64,000 nt of DNA from DYRB01 sp963845265 (GTDB lineage Bacteria > Pseudomonadota > Gammaproteobacteria > Chromatiales > Chromatiaceae): the NCBI GenBank assembly GCA_963845265.1, contig CAWJRN010000006.1, forward strand, positions 248,001 to 312,000. The letters are read 5' to 3'. The notes below the pieces were generated by a model. That model was not told the origin of the DNA, did not search any database, and saw only the letters and a program-made list of their open reading frames with translations. Below, in pieces: positions 25,631 to 34,394 of this stretch (within the stretch, counting starts at the first letter, position 1; every line of letters begins with the position of its first letter). The position numbers and the translations under genes are program-made.

Positions 25631-27442
25631 TCAGCGCCCGCGCAGGAAGAGCCGATCCAGGTCGGCCCGCGACAGCTTCACCCAGGTCGGGCGACCATGG
25701 TTACACTGATCGGCCCGCTCCGTGCGCTCCATGTCCCGCAGCAGGGCGTTCATCTCCTCCAGGGTCAGGCGGCGGTTGGCACGGATGGCGGTGTGACAGG
25801 CCAAGGTCGCGAGCATGCCGTTGACTTCCTCGCGCACCCGGTCGCTGGTGCCGTGAACCGCCAGATCCGAAAGCAGGTCGCGCAACAACCCCTCGGCGTC
25901 GGCCCCTTGCAGGGCCGCAGGGATCTCCCGCACGACCAGGGACTCGGCGCCGATGCGATCCACCAGGAGCCCCAACTCTTGAATCAGCCCCGCCTGGGCC
26001 TCGGCCAGGTCGGCCTCGACTCGGCTGACTGCAACCGCCACCGGGACCAGGAGTGGTTGGCGGCGGACCTCGCCCCCCTCCCAGGCGCGCTTGAGACGCT
26101 CGTAGCCGATGCGCTCGTGGGCGGCGTGCATGTCTACGACGATCAGCCCGTCCTCGGCCTGGGCCAGCACATAGGCCCCGTGCAACTGGCCCAGGGCCAG
26201 GCCCAGTGGCTGACCCTGGGACGGTGTCTCCGCGGCCGAGGCATCGTCACCCATCGTCTCGGCCGGGAAGGCAGGCGGCTGCTGGGCGGCGAAGCTGAAG
26301 GCATAGCCCTGCCCCGCATCGCGCACCTCCAGTGGCATAGACTGCTGGGCCCGCCGCCAAGGGCTGGGTGCCTGCCCCCCTGCTGGCGGCCCATCGCCCA
26401 GGTCCACGCGCTCGCCGCACTGCTCCACAGCCGGCGCTCCCCCCTGAGCCCCATCCGCCAGACGCCGATGCAAGGCCCTGAAGATGAAGTCGTGGACCTG
26501 GCGCCCCTCTCGGAAGCGCACCTCGTGCTTGGCGGGGTGGACGTTCACATCCACCTGGGTTGGTGGAATCTCCAAGGACAGCAGGTAGGCCGGGTGGCGG
26601 CTGTGGTGGAGCACGTCTTGGTAGGCCTGGCGCAGGGCATGGGTGACCAGCTTGTCCCGCACCACCCGGCCGTTGACATAGAAGAACTGCATGTCCGCCT
26701 GGCTGCGGGAGAAGGCCGGCGCCACCACCCAACCGTGCAGGCGCAGCCCCACCGCCCCCTCGTCCACCGCCAGGGCGTGCTGGACGAAGCCGGGCCCGAG
26801 CAGGTCTTGCAGCCGTTGGGCGACCCGCCCTGCATCGCCCCCGGTGGGGGCAAGCTGGAACAGGACCCGGCCGTTATGGCTGAGGCGAAAGCCGACCTCC
26901 GGCCTGGCGAGGGCGATGCGCCTAACCAAGGTCTCCAGGTGCTGGAGCTCAGTCTTTTCCGCACGCAGAAACTTGCGCCTGGCCGGGGTGTTGTAGAAGA
27001 GGTCGCGGACCTCGATGGTGGTCCCCTCGGGATGTGCGGCGGGGATGGGCTCGCCACCCTCCCCCGGCATGCGCCAGGCACGCTCGGCACCCCGGCGGCG
27101 CGAGACGATCTCCAATCTCGCGACGGAGGCGATGCTCGGCAGGGCCTCGCCACGGAAGCCCAGGGTGGCAACGGACTCCAGGTCGGCGAGGCTGGCGATC
27201 TTGCTGGTGGCGTGGCGGTCCAGGGCCAGGGCCAGGTCCTCGGCGGCAATGCCCTCGCCGTTATCGCGCACCCGCAGGAGCTTAACGCCACCCTGTTCCA
27301 GGTCGATCTCGATGCGGTCGGCCCCGGCGTCGATGCTGTTCTCGATCAGTTCCTTGGCGACGGAGGCGGGGCGCTCCACCACCTCGCCGGCGGCGATCTG
27401 GTTGACCAGGTGGGACGGCAGGGCTTGGATGCGATGTGACAT
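25631..27442 (-). CDS. mutL: DNA mismatch repair protein MutL
   Basis: A 603-residue GHKL ATPase linking MutS recognition to MutH/UvrD. The N-terminus IQALPSHLVNQIAAGEVVER, then ELIENSIDAGA, DNGEGI and TLGFRGEALPSI are the ATPase motifs. TVEVRDLFYNTPARRKFL-like sequence and the C-terminal dimerisation part follow. The ATG at 27442 is chosen over an upstream frame opening because homologues begin at MSHRIQALPS. No endonuclease metal motif (DQHAxxExxxxE) is seen: the corresponding segment reads DMHAAHERIGYERL, as in MutH-type systems. Confidence 0.96.
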   Translation of the reverse strand: MSHRIQALPSHLVNQIAAGEVVERPASVAKELIENSIDAGADRIEIDLEQGGVKLLRVRDNGEGIAAEDLALALDRHATSKIASLADLESVATLGFRGEALPSIASVARLEIVSRRRGAERAWRMPGEGGEPIPAAHPEGTTIEVRDLFYNTPARRKFLRAEKTELQHLETLVRRIALARPEVGFRLSHNGRVLFQLAPTGGDAGRVAQRLQDLLGPGFVQHALAVDEGAVGLRLHGWVVAPAFSRSQADMQFFYVNGRVVRDKLVTHALRQAYQDVLHHSRHPAYLLSLEIPPTQVDVNVHPAKHEVRFREGRQVHDFIFRALHRRLADGAQGGAPAVEQCGERVDLGDGPPAGGQAPSPWRRAQQSMPLEVRDAGQGYAFSFAAQQPPAFPAETMGDDASAAETPSQGQPLGLALGQLHGAYVLAQAEDGLIVVDMHAAHERIGYERLKRAWEGGEVRRQPLLVPVAVAVSRVEADLAEAQAGLIQELGLLVDRIGAESLVVREIPAALQGADAEGLLRDLLSDLAVHGTSDRVREEVNGMLATLACHTAIRANRRLTLEEMNALLRDMERTERADQCNHGRPTWVKLSRADLDRLFLRGR

Positions 27443-27533
27443 CCGGGGATGGAAGCAAAAAGGGTCGTGCCGCGCAACAGCCGATGACCCCGAGTTCAGT
27501 CCGACGGGGTCACGGGCACCGGGCGCCAAATGG

Positions 27534-27551
27534 GCAGGATTACCAGGATTT
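27534..27551. repeat. AGGATTAnCAGGATT short repeat
   Basis: GGCAGGATTACCAGGATT, one member of a short AATCCTG-type repeat family. Other copies on the opposite strand are at 39013-39030 and 56776-56812. It lies in the mutL-amiB gap. Confidence 0.6.
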
Positions 27552-27637
27552 CACTTGACTAACAGGACGGTAACCAGATGTTGCCGCTAATAACGTCCCT
27601 CCCATCGACAAACCCGCTGCCAGGCTCGCCGAAATAC

Positions 27638-28819
27638 CTACCGCCTACCTACATCGGCCAGGTTGCCGCCACGACCTAGCGGCGGGGCCGGGTACTTTTT
27701 GAAGTAGGCCTTAATCCCGGTGAGGATAGCTTCCGCCAGACGCTGCTGGTGGCTGGGATCACGCAGCTTCGCCTCTTCTTTGGGATTCGAGATGAAGGCT
27801 GCCTCCACTAACATGGACGGCACATCCGGGGACTTGAGTACCACGAACCCGGCGCGCTGCACCCGAGCGTTGTGTAATCCGCCCAATTTGGCGAGTCGAC
27901 TCAGCACCAGTTCGGCCGCCGCCCCACTCTGCTCCATGGTGGCGTTCTGGGACATATCCAACAGCATCGTCGCGAGATCGCCGCCACCCTCTCCGAGCTT
28001 CACCCCACCCACGAGATCGGCTGCGTTTTCCTTATCCGCCAGCCACTTCGCTGCCTCGCTGCTGGCTCCGCGGGGGGACAGAGTATAGACAGACGAGCCA
28101 CCGACATCCGGGTCCTGGAAGGCATCGGCATGGATGGAGACGAACAGGTCGGCGTTCTGCTTGCGGGCGCGGGTCATGCGGGTACGCAGACCCACGAAGG
28201 TATCATTGTCTCGGGTCAGATAGGCGCGCATACCACGCTCCTTGGCGATCAATTTAGCTAGGCGCCGGGCGACGGACAGGGTCACGTCCTTCTCCTTGGT
28301 GCCCTTACTGCCGATGGCTCCCGCATCCTTGCCGCCATGACCCGCATCGATGGCAACGACCAGAGTTCGGGGTTTGGCGGCCTTAGACGCGATCGTCAGG
28401 CGCTTAGCATCGCCGGCCTTGGTCGCCGATCCACTCGGCGCCAGGTCCACCACTAGGCGAAAATCGCCCTTGCCACGGGAGCCTTCCTCGAAGCTCTTGG
28501 CTCGCACCGGTCGCTTGAGGTCTACGACGATGCGCAGGTCGTCGCCCTGGCGTATCCCACTGCGCAATCCGGTGATGGTGCCATGATCGCCCGCGGCCAC
28601 AGGAAGCTTGCAGCGCAGGGCTGCATCCGGGATATCGATGACCAGTCGGTCGGGGTTCTCCAGAGAAAAGATCTTGTGGGTAAAGGCCCCGCTCAGGTCT
28701 ATCGCCAGCCTGACCTCACCCCCGTCGCTCGTCAGGCGCGCCCCGCGCACATCGACCTGAGCGCCCCAGGCATAGCTCCAGGCACTCAGTAATAGAAAGA
28801 CTGTGGCCGACTTGACCAT
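27638..28819 (-). CDS. amiB: N-acetylmuramoyl-L-alanine amidase (AmiB/AmiC type)
   Basis: A 393-residue periplasmic zinc amidase that splits septal peptidoglycan. A signal peptide (residues 1-19, ending AWGA) is followed by an AMIN domain (about 20-135, DVRGARLTSDGGEVRLAIDL) for septal targeting. The Amidase_3 domain has VVAIDAGHGGKDAGAIG, SIHADAF and VEAAFISN, the metal and catalytic residues. No LysM domain follows, unlike E. coli AmiB. It lies between tsaE and mutL, the conserved position. Confidence 0.95.
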   Translation of the reverse strand: MVKSATVFLLLSAWSYAWGAQVDVRGARLTSDGGEVRLAIDLSGAFTHKIFSLENPDRLVIDIPDAALRCKLPVAAGDHGTITGLRSGIRQGDDLRIVVDLKRPVRAKSFEEGSRGKGDFRLVVDLAPSGSATKAGDAKRLTIASKAAKPRTLVVAIDAGHGGKDAGAIGSKGTKEKDVTLSVARRLAKLIAKERGMRAYLTRDNDTFVGLRTRMTRARKQNADLFVSIHADAFQDPDVGGSSVYTLSPRGASSEAAKWLADKENAADLVGGVKLGEGGGDLATMLLDMSQNATMEQSGAAAELVLSRLAKLGGLHNARVQRAGFVVLKSPDVPSMLVEAAFISNPKEEAKLRDPSHQQRLAEAILTGIKAYFKKYPAPPLGRGGNLADVGRR

Positions 28820-28979
28820 AGCGGCACCCCATTGATCGCCCGGGACCCCTTGCCCCGCCCTTGACGTGGTACCAATGGTAGCACCTGGAAAAAAACCTTT
28901 CCAAATAGAAACCGTATATTAGACTGCTTTTCTCTAATCCCAGTGAGCTATTGTGCTGTTTTGGCAACAATGTCGGGAT

Positions 28980-29453
28980 TCAGGCTCCCTCAAGACCCCG
29001 GATGAGGCCCTCTGCCCTGGGCCCAGTCCCCAGCAGGTCCAGGTCCCGACCACTGCCGGCATAGCCAATACGGACCACGAGGTCCGCGGGCGGGAGGGCA
29101 TCCCCAGCGCGCTCCGGCCACTCCACCATGACTAACCCGGCCACGCCCAGCAGATCGCGCAACCCGAGATACTCGAGTTCCTCGGGATCACCCAGGCGAT
29201 ACAGGTCGAGGTGAAACACCGGCCGGCCCTCGGGCTCGTAGGGCTCGATCAGGGTATAGGTGGGGCTCTTGACCGAGCCGCCATGCCCGAGGCCACGCAG
29301 GATGCCGCGTACCAGGGTGGTCTTGCCCGTGCCCAGGTCGCCGTACAGGTGAACCATCCAGCCGCCGGCCCAGTTCGCCAACAGGCCCTGGGCCAGGCGC
29401 CGACCGAAGGCATCCTGGGCTGTCTCTCCTTCCAGATGCAGGTGCATCATCAT
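28980..29453 (-). CDS. tsaE: tRNA threonylcarbamoyladenosine synthesis ATPase TsaE
   Basis: A 157-residue ATPase of the t6A37 modification complex (TsaB-TsaD-TsaE). The P-loop LYGDLGTGKTTLVRG and the VKSPTYTLIEPY and FHLDLYRL segments are characteristic, as is VEWPERA. Its start overlaps the nnr stop by four bases, indicating translational coupling. Confidence 0.95.
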   Translation of the reverse strand: MMMHLHLEGETAQDAFGRRLAQGLLANWAGGWMVHLYGDLGTGKTTLVRGILRGLGHGGSVKSPTYTLIEPYEPEGRPVFHLDLYRLGDPEELEYLGLRDLLGVAGLVMVEWPERAGDALPPADLVVRIGYAGSGRDLDLLGTGPRAEGLIRGLEGA

Positions 29454-30958
29454 GCCCTCCCCTCGTTGAGCACAGGGCGGATGGCCGCGATCAGATCCGA
29501 TGCCAGCAGGCCGCGCTCGCCGCCCTGGGCCGCCGCCATATCGCCCGCCGCCGCATGCAGGGAGACGCCGGCGGTAGCGGCCTCCTCCAGCCCCAGTCCC
29601 TGAGCGATCAGGGCAGCGATGACGCCGGTCAGCGCATCCCCCGTGCCGCCGCCGGCCATACCCGGGTTACCCCCGCTGCACACCGCCGGGGGTCTGTGGC
29701 TGGCCCCGTAGACGAGTGTGCCGGCGCCCTTGAGTACGACCACGCCGCCATAGCGACCCTGGAGCGCCCGTGCGGCCGCGAAGCGATCCGCCTGGACCGC
29801 GGACGTAGTGCTGCCCAGCAGGCGCGCAGCCTCTCCCGGATGGGGCGTAAGGACCCAGCGGGGGGACTGCGAAGGTTCAGCGGCGAGCAAGTTGAGGGCA
29901 TCGGCATCGACTACCAGGGGCAGATTGCTGGCCATGACCTGTCGGCAGAGGGCGCGGCCCCAGTCCCCTTGGCCCAGACCCGGGCCAAGGGCGACCACGT
30001 TGGCGCGCCCCAACAGAGGCTTCAGCGCCGCTTGGTCCGCCACCCCATGGCACATGAGCTCTGGTCGACCAATGCCTAGGACGGCGGCGTGCTGCGGGTG
30101 CGTCGCCACGGCCACCAGGCCTGCCCCGGTGCGCAGGGCTGCCTCCCCCGCCAGGCGTGCAGCTCCGGCCATCCCCGGCGCACCGCCGACCACCAGCACG
30201 GTGCCAAAGTCACCCTTATGGGCGCTACGTCGCCGCGGTGCCAGCAACTCAGATTGTTTCGACCAATCGATGCGACGTGCCGACAAAACCTCCCGGGACC
30301 AGACCACAGCCGGGACGCTCAGGGCGCTGAAACGGATCTCCCCGCAGCAACTCGGACCCTCACCCGTGAAGAGCCCCTGCTTGAGCCCAATGAAGCTGAT
30401 GGTCGCCTCGGCACGTAGCGCGACCCCCAAGACACGACCAGTGTCGGCGTGCAACCCCGAGGGGATGTCGATGGCAAACTTCGGCGCCAAATGGGCATCG
30501 GCCGACTCGATGGCCCTGGCCCAATCGCCCCGGACCTCGCGATCCAGGCCGGTCCCGAGCAGGGCGTCCACGATCAGGTCCGCCCTCGGCGGGATGCGGT
30601 CGAAAGGCCGCACCTCGCCGCCGGCGTTCAGATAGGCCTCAGCCATGGCCCCCGCATCGCCGACGAGCCCGGCAGGATCGGCCAGGGCCAGCACCTCGAC
30701 CGCGAGCCCATCGGCCCGAGCGAGTCGTGCGACCTCGTACCCATCGCCACCGTTGTTGCCGCCGCCGCAGAGGACCACCAGGCGCCGCGCCTCGGGCCAA
30801 CGGTCGCGTAGCAGCCGATAGGCCGCGGCCCCGGCCCGGCCCATCAACTCAACCCCGGGGATACCGTAGTCGTCGATGGCGGCGCGGTCCAGGGCGCGCA
30901 CCTGGTCGGCCCGGTAGAGGGCGTGGGGTAGTTGATCCGTGTCCGGCATAGGGCGCAT
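29450..30958 (-). CDS. nnr: Bifunctional NAD(P)H-hydrate epimerase / ADP-dependent dehydratase
   Basis: A 502-residue repair enzyme for hydrated NADH and NADPH. The N-terminal YjeF_N epimerase half has VVLCGGGNNGGDGYEVAR and DALLGTGLDREVRG. The C-terminal carbohydrate-kinase-like dehydratase half has TVLVVGGAPGMAGAARLAG, VLTPHPGEAARLLG and GNPGMAGGGTGDALTG. Either ATG (30958 or 30949) could be the start. A run of 7-bp repeats lies only two bases upstream of the first ATG, so the native leader seems to have been replaced and no Shine-Dalgarno is visible. Confidence 0.95.
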   Translation of the reverse strand: MRPMPDTDQLPHALYRADQVRALDRAAIDDYGIPGVELMGRAGAAAYRLLRDRWPEARRLVVLCGGGNNGGDGYEVARLARADGLAVEVLALADPAGLVGDAGAMAEAYLNAGGEVRPFDRIPPRADLIVDALLGTGLDREVRGDWARAIESADAHLAPKFAIDIPSGLHADTGRVLGVALRAEATISFIGLKQGLFTGEGPSCCGEIRFSALSVPAVVWSREVLSARRIDWSKQSELLAPRRRSAHKGDFGTVLVVGGAPGMAGAARLAGEAALRTGAGLVAVATHPQHAAVLGIGRPELMCHGVADQAALKPLLGRANVVALGPGLGQGDWGRALCRQVMASNLPLVVDADALNLLAAEPSQSPRWVLTPHPGEAARLLGSTTSAVQADRFAAARALQGRYGGVVVLKGAGTLVYGASHRPPAVCSGGNPGMAGGGTGDALTGVIAALIAQGLGLEEAATAGVSLHAAAGDMAAAQGGERGLLASDLIAAIRPVLNEGRA

Positions 30959-30960
30959 AA

Positions 30961-31019
30961 CAGTTTTCAGTTTTCAGTTTTCAGTTTTCAGTTTTCAGTT
31001 GTCAGTTGTCAGTCGTCAG
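30961..31019. repeat. 7-bp tandem repeat (CAGTTTT/CAGTTGT, about 8 units)
   Basis: Five CAGTTTT units run into CAGTTGT, CAGTTGT and CAGTCGT. A reverse-complement piece, CTGACAACTTTT, follows at about 31098, so the whole 30961-31115 stretch may be one element. Related copies lie at 40458-40473 and 59738-59766. It fills the divergent nnr-queG promoter region. Confidence 0.9.
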
Positions 31020-31146
31020 GCGGCAGTTGGTATATACCCGCCACACGCCGGTCCGCCGTTTCCCGACTGGACCTTCTCTGACTCAAACAAGCGCTTACTG
31101 ACAACTTTTCCGTATAGTGCCGGAGCACCAACCGTGGGACAAACTG

Positions 31147-32289
31147 ATGTCGGAATCAAAACCACCGAGTCATGGCGGCACGCCGCCCGGCACACTCGCC
31201 CGGGACACAGCCCGGATGGCAACGCTGGCGCGCCAGATCAAGGCCTGGGGACTGGAGCTGGGGTTTCAGCAGCTGGGCATCGCCGACATCGACCTGGAGC
31301 TCGCAGAAACACGACTGGCCGACTGGCTGGACCGCGGCTATCAGGGCGAGATGGACTTCATGTCCCGCCACGGCACCCGCCGCAGCCGACCCGCAGAGCT
31401 GGTCCCCGGCACCCTTAGGGTGATCTCCGCCCGTATGGACTACCTGCCGGAGACGCAGGCCACCATGCAGACCCGGCTGGCGGACCAGGCCGCGGCTTTC
31501 GTCTCCCGCTATGCCCTGGGGCGGGACTACCACAAGCTGCTGCGCCGCCGCCTGCAACGCCTTGCCAAGCGTATTGCAACGACCATCGGTCCCTTTGGTT
31601 ACCGGGTCTTCACCGACTCGGCCCCGGTGCTGGAAAAACCCCTGGCCGAGAAGGCCGGCCTGGGCTGGATCGGTAAGCACACCAACCTGGTCAACCCGAG
31701 GGCTGGGTCCTGGTTCTTCCTGGGCGAGATCTACACCGACCTGCCCCTGCCGGTGGACACCCCGGTCGCGGACCACTGTGGAACCTGCCGCGCCTGTCTG
31801 GACGCCTGCCCCACCCACGCCATCGTCGCGCCTTATGTGCTGGACGCCCGCCTGTGCATCTCGTACCTGACCATCGAACTGCACGGCCCCATCCCTGAAC
31901 CCCTGCGGCCCCTCATCGGCAACCGCGTCTACGGCTGTGACGACTGTCAGCTCGCCTGCCCCTGGAACCGCTTTGCCCGCCTGAGTTGCGAGTCCGACTT
32001 CAGTGCCCGGTGGGGCCTGGACGCGGCAACCCTGGTCGCGCTGTTCGGCTGGGACGAGGCACGCTTTCTCGACCGCACAGAGGGCTCAGCCCTTCGTCGA
32101 ATCGGCCACATCTCCTGGCTGCGCAACCTGGCAGTGGCCCTGGGCAATGCCCCGCCCTCCCCGACCGTCGTCGCGGTCCTCGCCGAACACCTGTCCCACC
32201 CCAGCGAGCTGGTGCGCGAGCATGTCCGTTGGGCCCTGGAACAGCAGCATCAGTTTCAGCCGCAAATAAACGCAGAATTCCACCAATGA
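31147..32289 (+). CDS. queG: Epoxyqueuosine reductase
   Basis: A 380-residue cobalamin and iron-sulfur enzyme that performs the last step of queuosine synthesis on tRNA. Conserved segments include GFQQLGIADIDL, GRDYHKLLRRRLQRLA and LAEKAGLGWIGKHTNL. Two 4Fe-4S motifs follow: CGTCRACLDACPT and CDDCQLACPW with neighbouring Cys. HEAT-like sequence closes the protein. The start at 31147 is favoured over GTG 31117 because homology begins after it. The last residues (QPQINAEFHQ) are encoded by an ATTTGCG-type repeat, so the C-terminus was altered by that repeat. It is divergent from nnr. Confidence 0.94.
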   Translation: MSESKPPSHGGTPPGTLARDTARMATLARQIKAWGLELGFQQLGIADIDLELAETRLADWLDRGYQGEMDFMSRHGTRRSRPAELVPGTLRVISARMDYLPETQATMQTRLADQAAAFVSRYALGRDYHKLLRRRLQRLAKRIATTIGPFGYRVFTDSAPVLEKPLAEKAGLGWIGKHTNLVNPRAGSWFFLGEIYTDLPLPVDTPVADHCGTCRACLDACPTHAIVAPYVLDARLCISYLTIELHGPIPEPLRPLIGNRVYGCDDCQLACPWNRFARLSCESDFSARWGLDAATLVALFGWDEARFLDRTEGSALRRIGHISWLRNLAVALGNAPPSPTVVAVLAEHLSHPSELVREHVRWALEQQHQFQPQINAEFHQ

Positions 32290-32379
32290 ACGACGGCGTC
32301 CATTGGCGCCGGCAACCACTCAGCCTCCTAGCCGTCCGTGAGAGGCTATGGGGCCAAGTACGATCTAGGGCAAGGAGCC

Positions 32380-32432
32380 GACCCCCTCACCCCAGCCCTC
32401 TCCCCCAAGGGGGAGAGGGAGCTGAACGGATA
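32380..32432. repeat. Half copy of the 4713 MITE, forming a long hairpin
   Basis: The sequence from GACCCCCTCACCCCAGCC to GCTGAACGGATA matches the right half of the 123-bp element at 4713-4835, including its terminal GCTGAACGG. The central CCCTCTCCCCC AA GGGGGAGAGGG is a perfect 11-bp hairpin. It lies between the convergent queG and orn genes, and could act as a transcription barrier although no T-run follows. Confidence 0.75.
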
Positions 32433-32488
32433 CTGCCGCGGACTTCTCCCGCTCGACGTGTGATCACGCTCGGATAAACGACGAATCC

Positions 32489-32516
32489 ATTTGCGCTTAT
32501 TTGCGTTCATTTGCGG
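32489..32516. repeat. ATTTGCG short-period repeat
   Basis: Three ATTTGCG copies at 10-11-base spacing just beyond the orn stop. A related piece at 32261-32276 encodes the QueG tail. Confidence 0.75.
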
Positions 32517-32535
32517 ACAACAGTCCTATCCGACT

Positions 32536-33081
32536 TCACACCTTCAAAAGGTGTTCCCGGTAATGGCGCAGCTCGGCGATGGACTCCTTGATGTCTTCCA
32601 TGGCCTGGTGCTTGCCGGCCTTCTTGAAGGACGCTGCCACCGCCGGAGCCCAGCGCTGGGCGAGGATCTTGAGGCTGCTCACGTCCAGGTTGCGGTAGTG
32701 GAAATAGGCCTCTAGTTTGGGCATGCCAAGGGCCATGAAACGCCGGTCCTGGCAGATGCTGTTGCCGCACATCGGGGACTTGCCCGGCCCCACCCAATCC
32801 GCGAGAAAGGCAAGTGTCTCCTGCTCCGCCGCCGCCGCGTCGCGTGTGCTGGCGCGCACCCGATCCAGCAGACCGGAACGCCCGTGATGACGCTGGTTCC
32901 AATCGTCCATGCCGGCAAGCACCGCCTCCGACTGGTGAATGGCGATGGTCGGTCCCTCCGCCAAGGGTTCCAACTGGGTATCGGTGACCAGGGTGGCGAT
33001 CTCGATGATCCGGTCCGTCGCGGGGTCGAGCCCAGTCATCTCCAGGTCCAGCCAGATCAGGTGCGTGTCGTCGAGGGGCAT
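32536..33081 (-). CDS. orn: Oligoribonuclease
   Basis: A 181-residue DEDDh 3'-5' exoribonuclease that degrades di- to pentanucleotides, including pGpG from c-di-GMP turnover. LIWLDLEMTGLDPATDRIIE holds the first Asp-Glu pair, and MCGNSICQDRRFM, the second Asp, and SIAELRHYREHL near the end complete the set. In E. coli it neighbours queG and nnr as here. Its C-terminus faces queG across a repeat-rich gap. Confidence 0.97.
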   Translation of the reverse strand: MPLDDTHLIWLDLEMTGLDPATDRIIEIATLVTDTQLEPLAEGPTIAIHQSEAVLAGMDDWNQRHHGRSGLLDRVRASTRDAAAAEQETLAFLADWVGPGKSPMCGNSICQDRRFMALGMPKLEAYFHYRNLDVSSLKILAQRWAPAVAASFKKAGKHQAMEDIKESIAELRHYREHLLKV

Positions 33082-33088
33082 GTGGCGC

Positions 33089-34072
33089 TCAGATTTCGGC
33101 GACGATCTTGTCGTAAAAGGCGACGAAATCGTCCGGAGTCGGACCCTCGCGCCACTCGATGGCGGCTCGCGGGTGCTGGTTCATCTGGCCGGTGATGTTG
33201 TAGGGGATCATCGGGCCCCACTCGATCTCCTTACGCAGCGGCAGCACCTGGTTCTGGATGACCTCGATGATAGGCCTCAGATCGAACTTCGGGTTGCGCA
33301 GGAAGCCCAGCAGAAGCTCGGTGTGGCAGTTACCCGCCCCGCGCCCGAAACCGAACAGGGTGGAATCCACCCGATTGCAGCCGAGGATGATGGCCTCGAT
33401 GGTGTTGGCGAAGGCCAGTTGCAGGTTGTTATGGGCGTGGATGCCGATGTCCTTGCCGGTACCCTCCAGGGCCTCGGCGTACTTGTGGTACAGGCGGTCC
33501 ACCTGCTCGCGATACAGATACCCGAAGCTGTCCACGATGACCATGGTGCTGGCCGGGGTATCCCGCACCGCGTCGAGGACGGTATCGATCTCGGTCTCGG
33601 TGATACCAGAGACCGCCATCAGGTTGGCGGTGGTCTCGTAGCCCAGGGCGTCGGCGTGGCGGATCATATCCGCCGCCTCGGAGACCTGGTGGGCATAGAA
33701 GGCGACCCGGATCATGTCCAGCGGACTGTCCTCCGCCGGCACCAGTTGGGTCTCCCAGTCGCTCTTGCCGGCGTCGGCCATGGCGGCGAGCTTGAGCCCG
33801 GTCTTCTCGAAGCTGTGGTCGCCCACCACCCGACGCAGGTCCGCCTCGTCGCAGAAGCGCCAGGGGCCGTATTTCTCCGGGGAAAAGACTCGCTTCGAGT
33901 TCTTGTACCCGATCTCCATGTAGTCGATACCCGCCGCCACACAGGCCTGGTAAACGGCGGCGACAAAGCTGTCCGGGAAGCGATGGCCATTGACCAGGCC
34001 CCCGTCGCGGATGGTGCAATCGAGCACCTTGAGCTCGGGTCTATAGGTGATCCAGGGGGCCTTCTCGGACAT
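33089..34072 (-). CDS. HMGL-like aldolase (4-hydroxy-2-oxovalerate aldolase type)
   Basis: A 327-residue TIM-barrel protein of the HMG-CoA lyase/DRE-metallolyase family. VLDCTIRDGGLVNGHRF carries the metal-binding Asp and Arg. IDYMEIGYKNSKRVFSP, DSFGYLYREQVDRL and GIHAHNNLQLAFANTIEA (metal His pair) follow. No C-terminal dimerisation extension like MhpE is evident, and partner acylating dehydrogenase genes are absent. The substrate is therefore unknown; homologues are simply called aldolase catalytic domain proteins. The ATG at 34072 has GGAG upstream. It ends seven bases before orn and may share its transcript. Confidence 0.82.
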   Translation of the reverse strand: MSEKAPWITYRPELKVLDCTIRDGGLVNGHRFPDSFVAAVYQACVAAGIDYMEIGYKNSKRVFSPEKYGPWRFCDEADLRRVVGDHSFEKTGLKLAAMADAGKSDWETQLVPAEDSPLDMIRVAFYAHQVSEAADMIRHADALGYETTANLMAVSGITETEIDTVLDAVRDTPASTMVIVDSFGYLYREQVDRLYHKYAEALEGTGKDIGIHAHNNLQLAFANTIEAIILGCNRVDSTLFGFGRGAGNCHTELLLGFLRNPKFDLRPIIEVIQNQVLPLRKEIEWGPMIPYNITGQMNQHPRAAIEWREGPTPDDFVAFYDKIVAEI

Positions 34073-34394
34073 CGGTCGCTCTCCGCGGGATTTGGGAATG
34101 GGGGCGCATTCTCGCGCCCCTGCGACCCTGGGACAAGACGCCGCGCCTAGGACCCGGAAAAGTTTGAGCACAGATCAACCGGCAATATCCCCTCGGCCTT
34201 AGCACAAACAGGGACTTTGCCGGCTCGCAATAGCAAAATATTCTCAAGATTCCTTTAGCTTTAACAGGATGATAAGGAAGGGCGTCGTAACTGCATGGTA
34301 TGGATTGATCCTCCGTGGCACATAAAGCGTCCGACTCGCCTACCATTGGCCCCCGTGCGGAGCAGATCCGTGCCCCCGAGACGAGCAACCCCCT

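Noticed and set aside
25583..27439. A 618-codon frame on the plus strand
   Set aside because: Antisense to mutL, whose motifs are clear; the frame has no recognisable domain.
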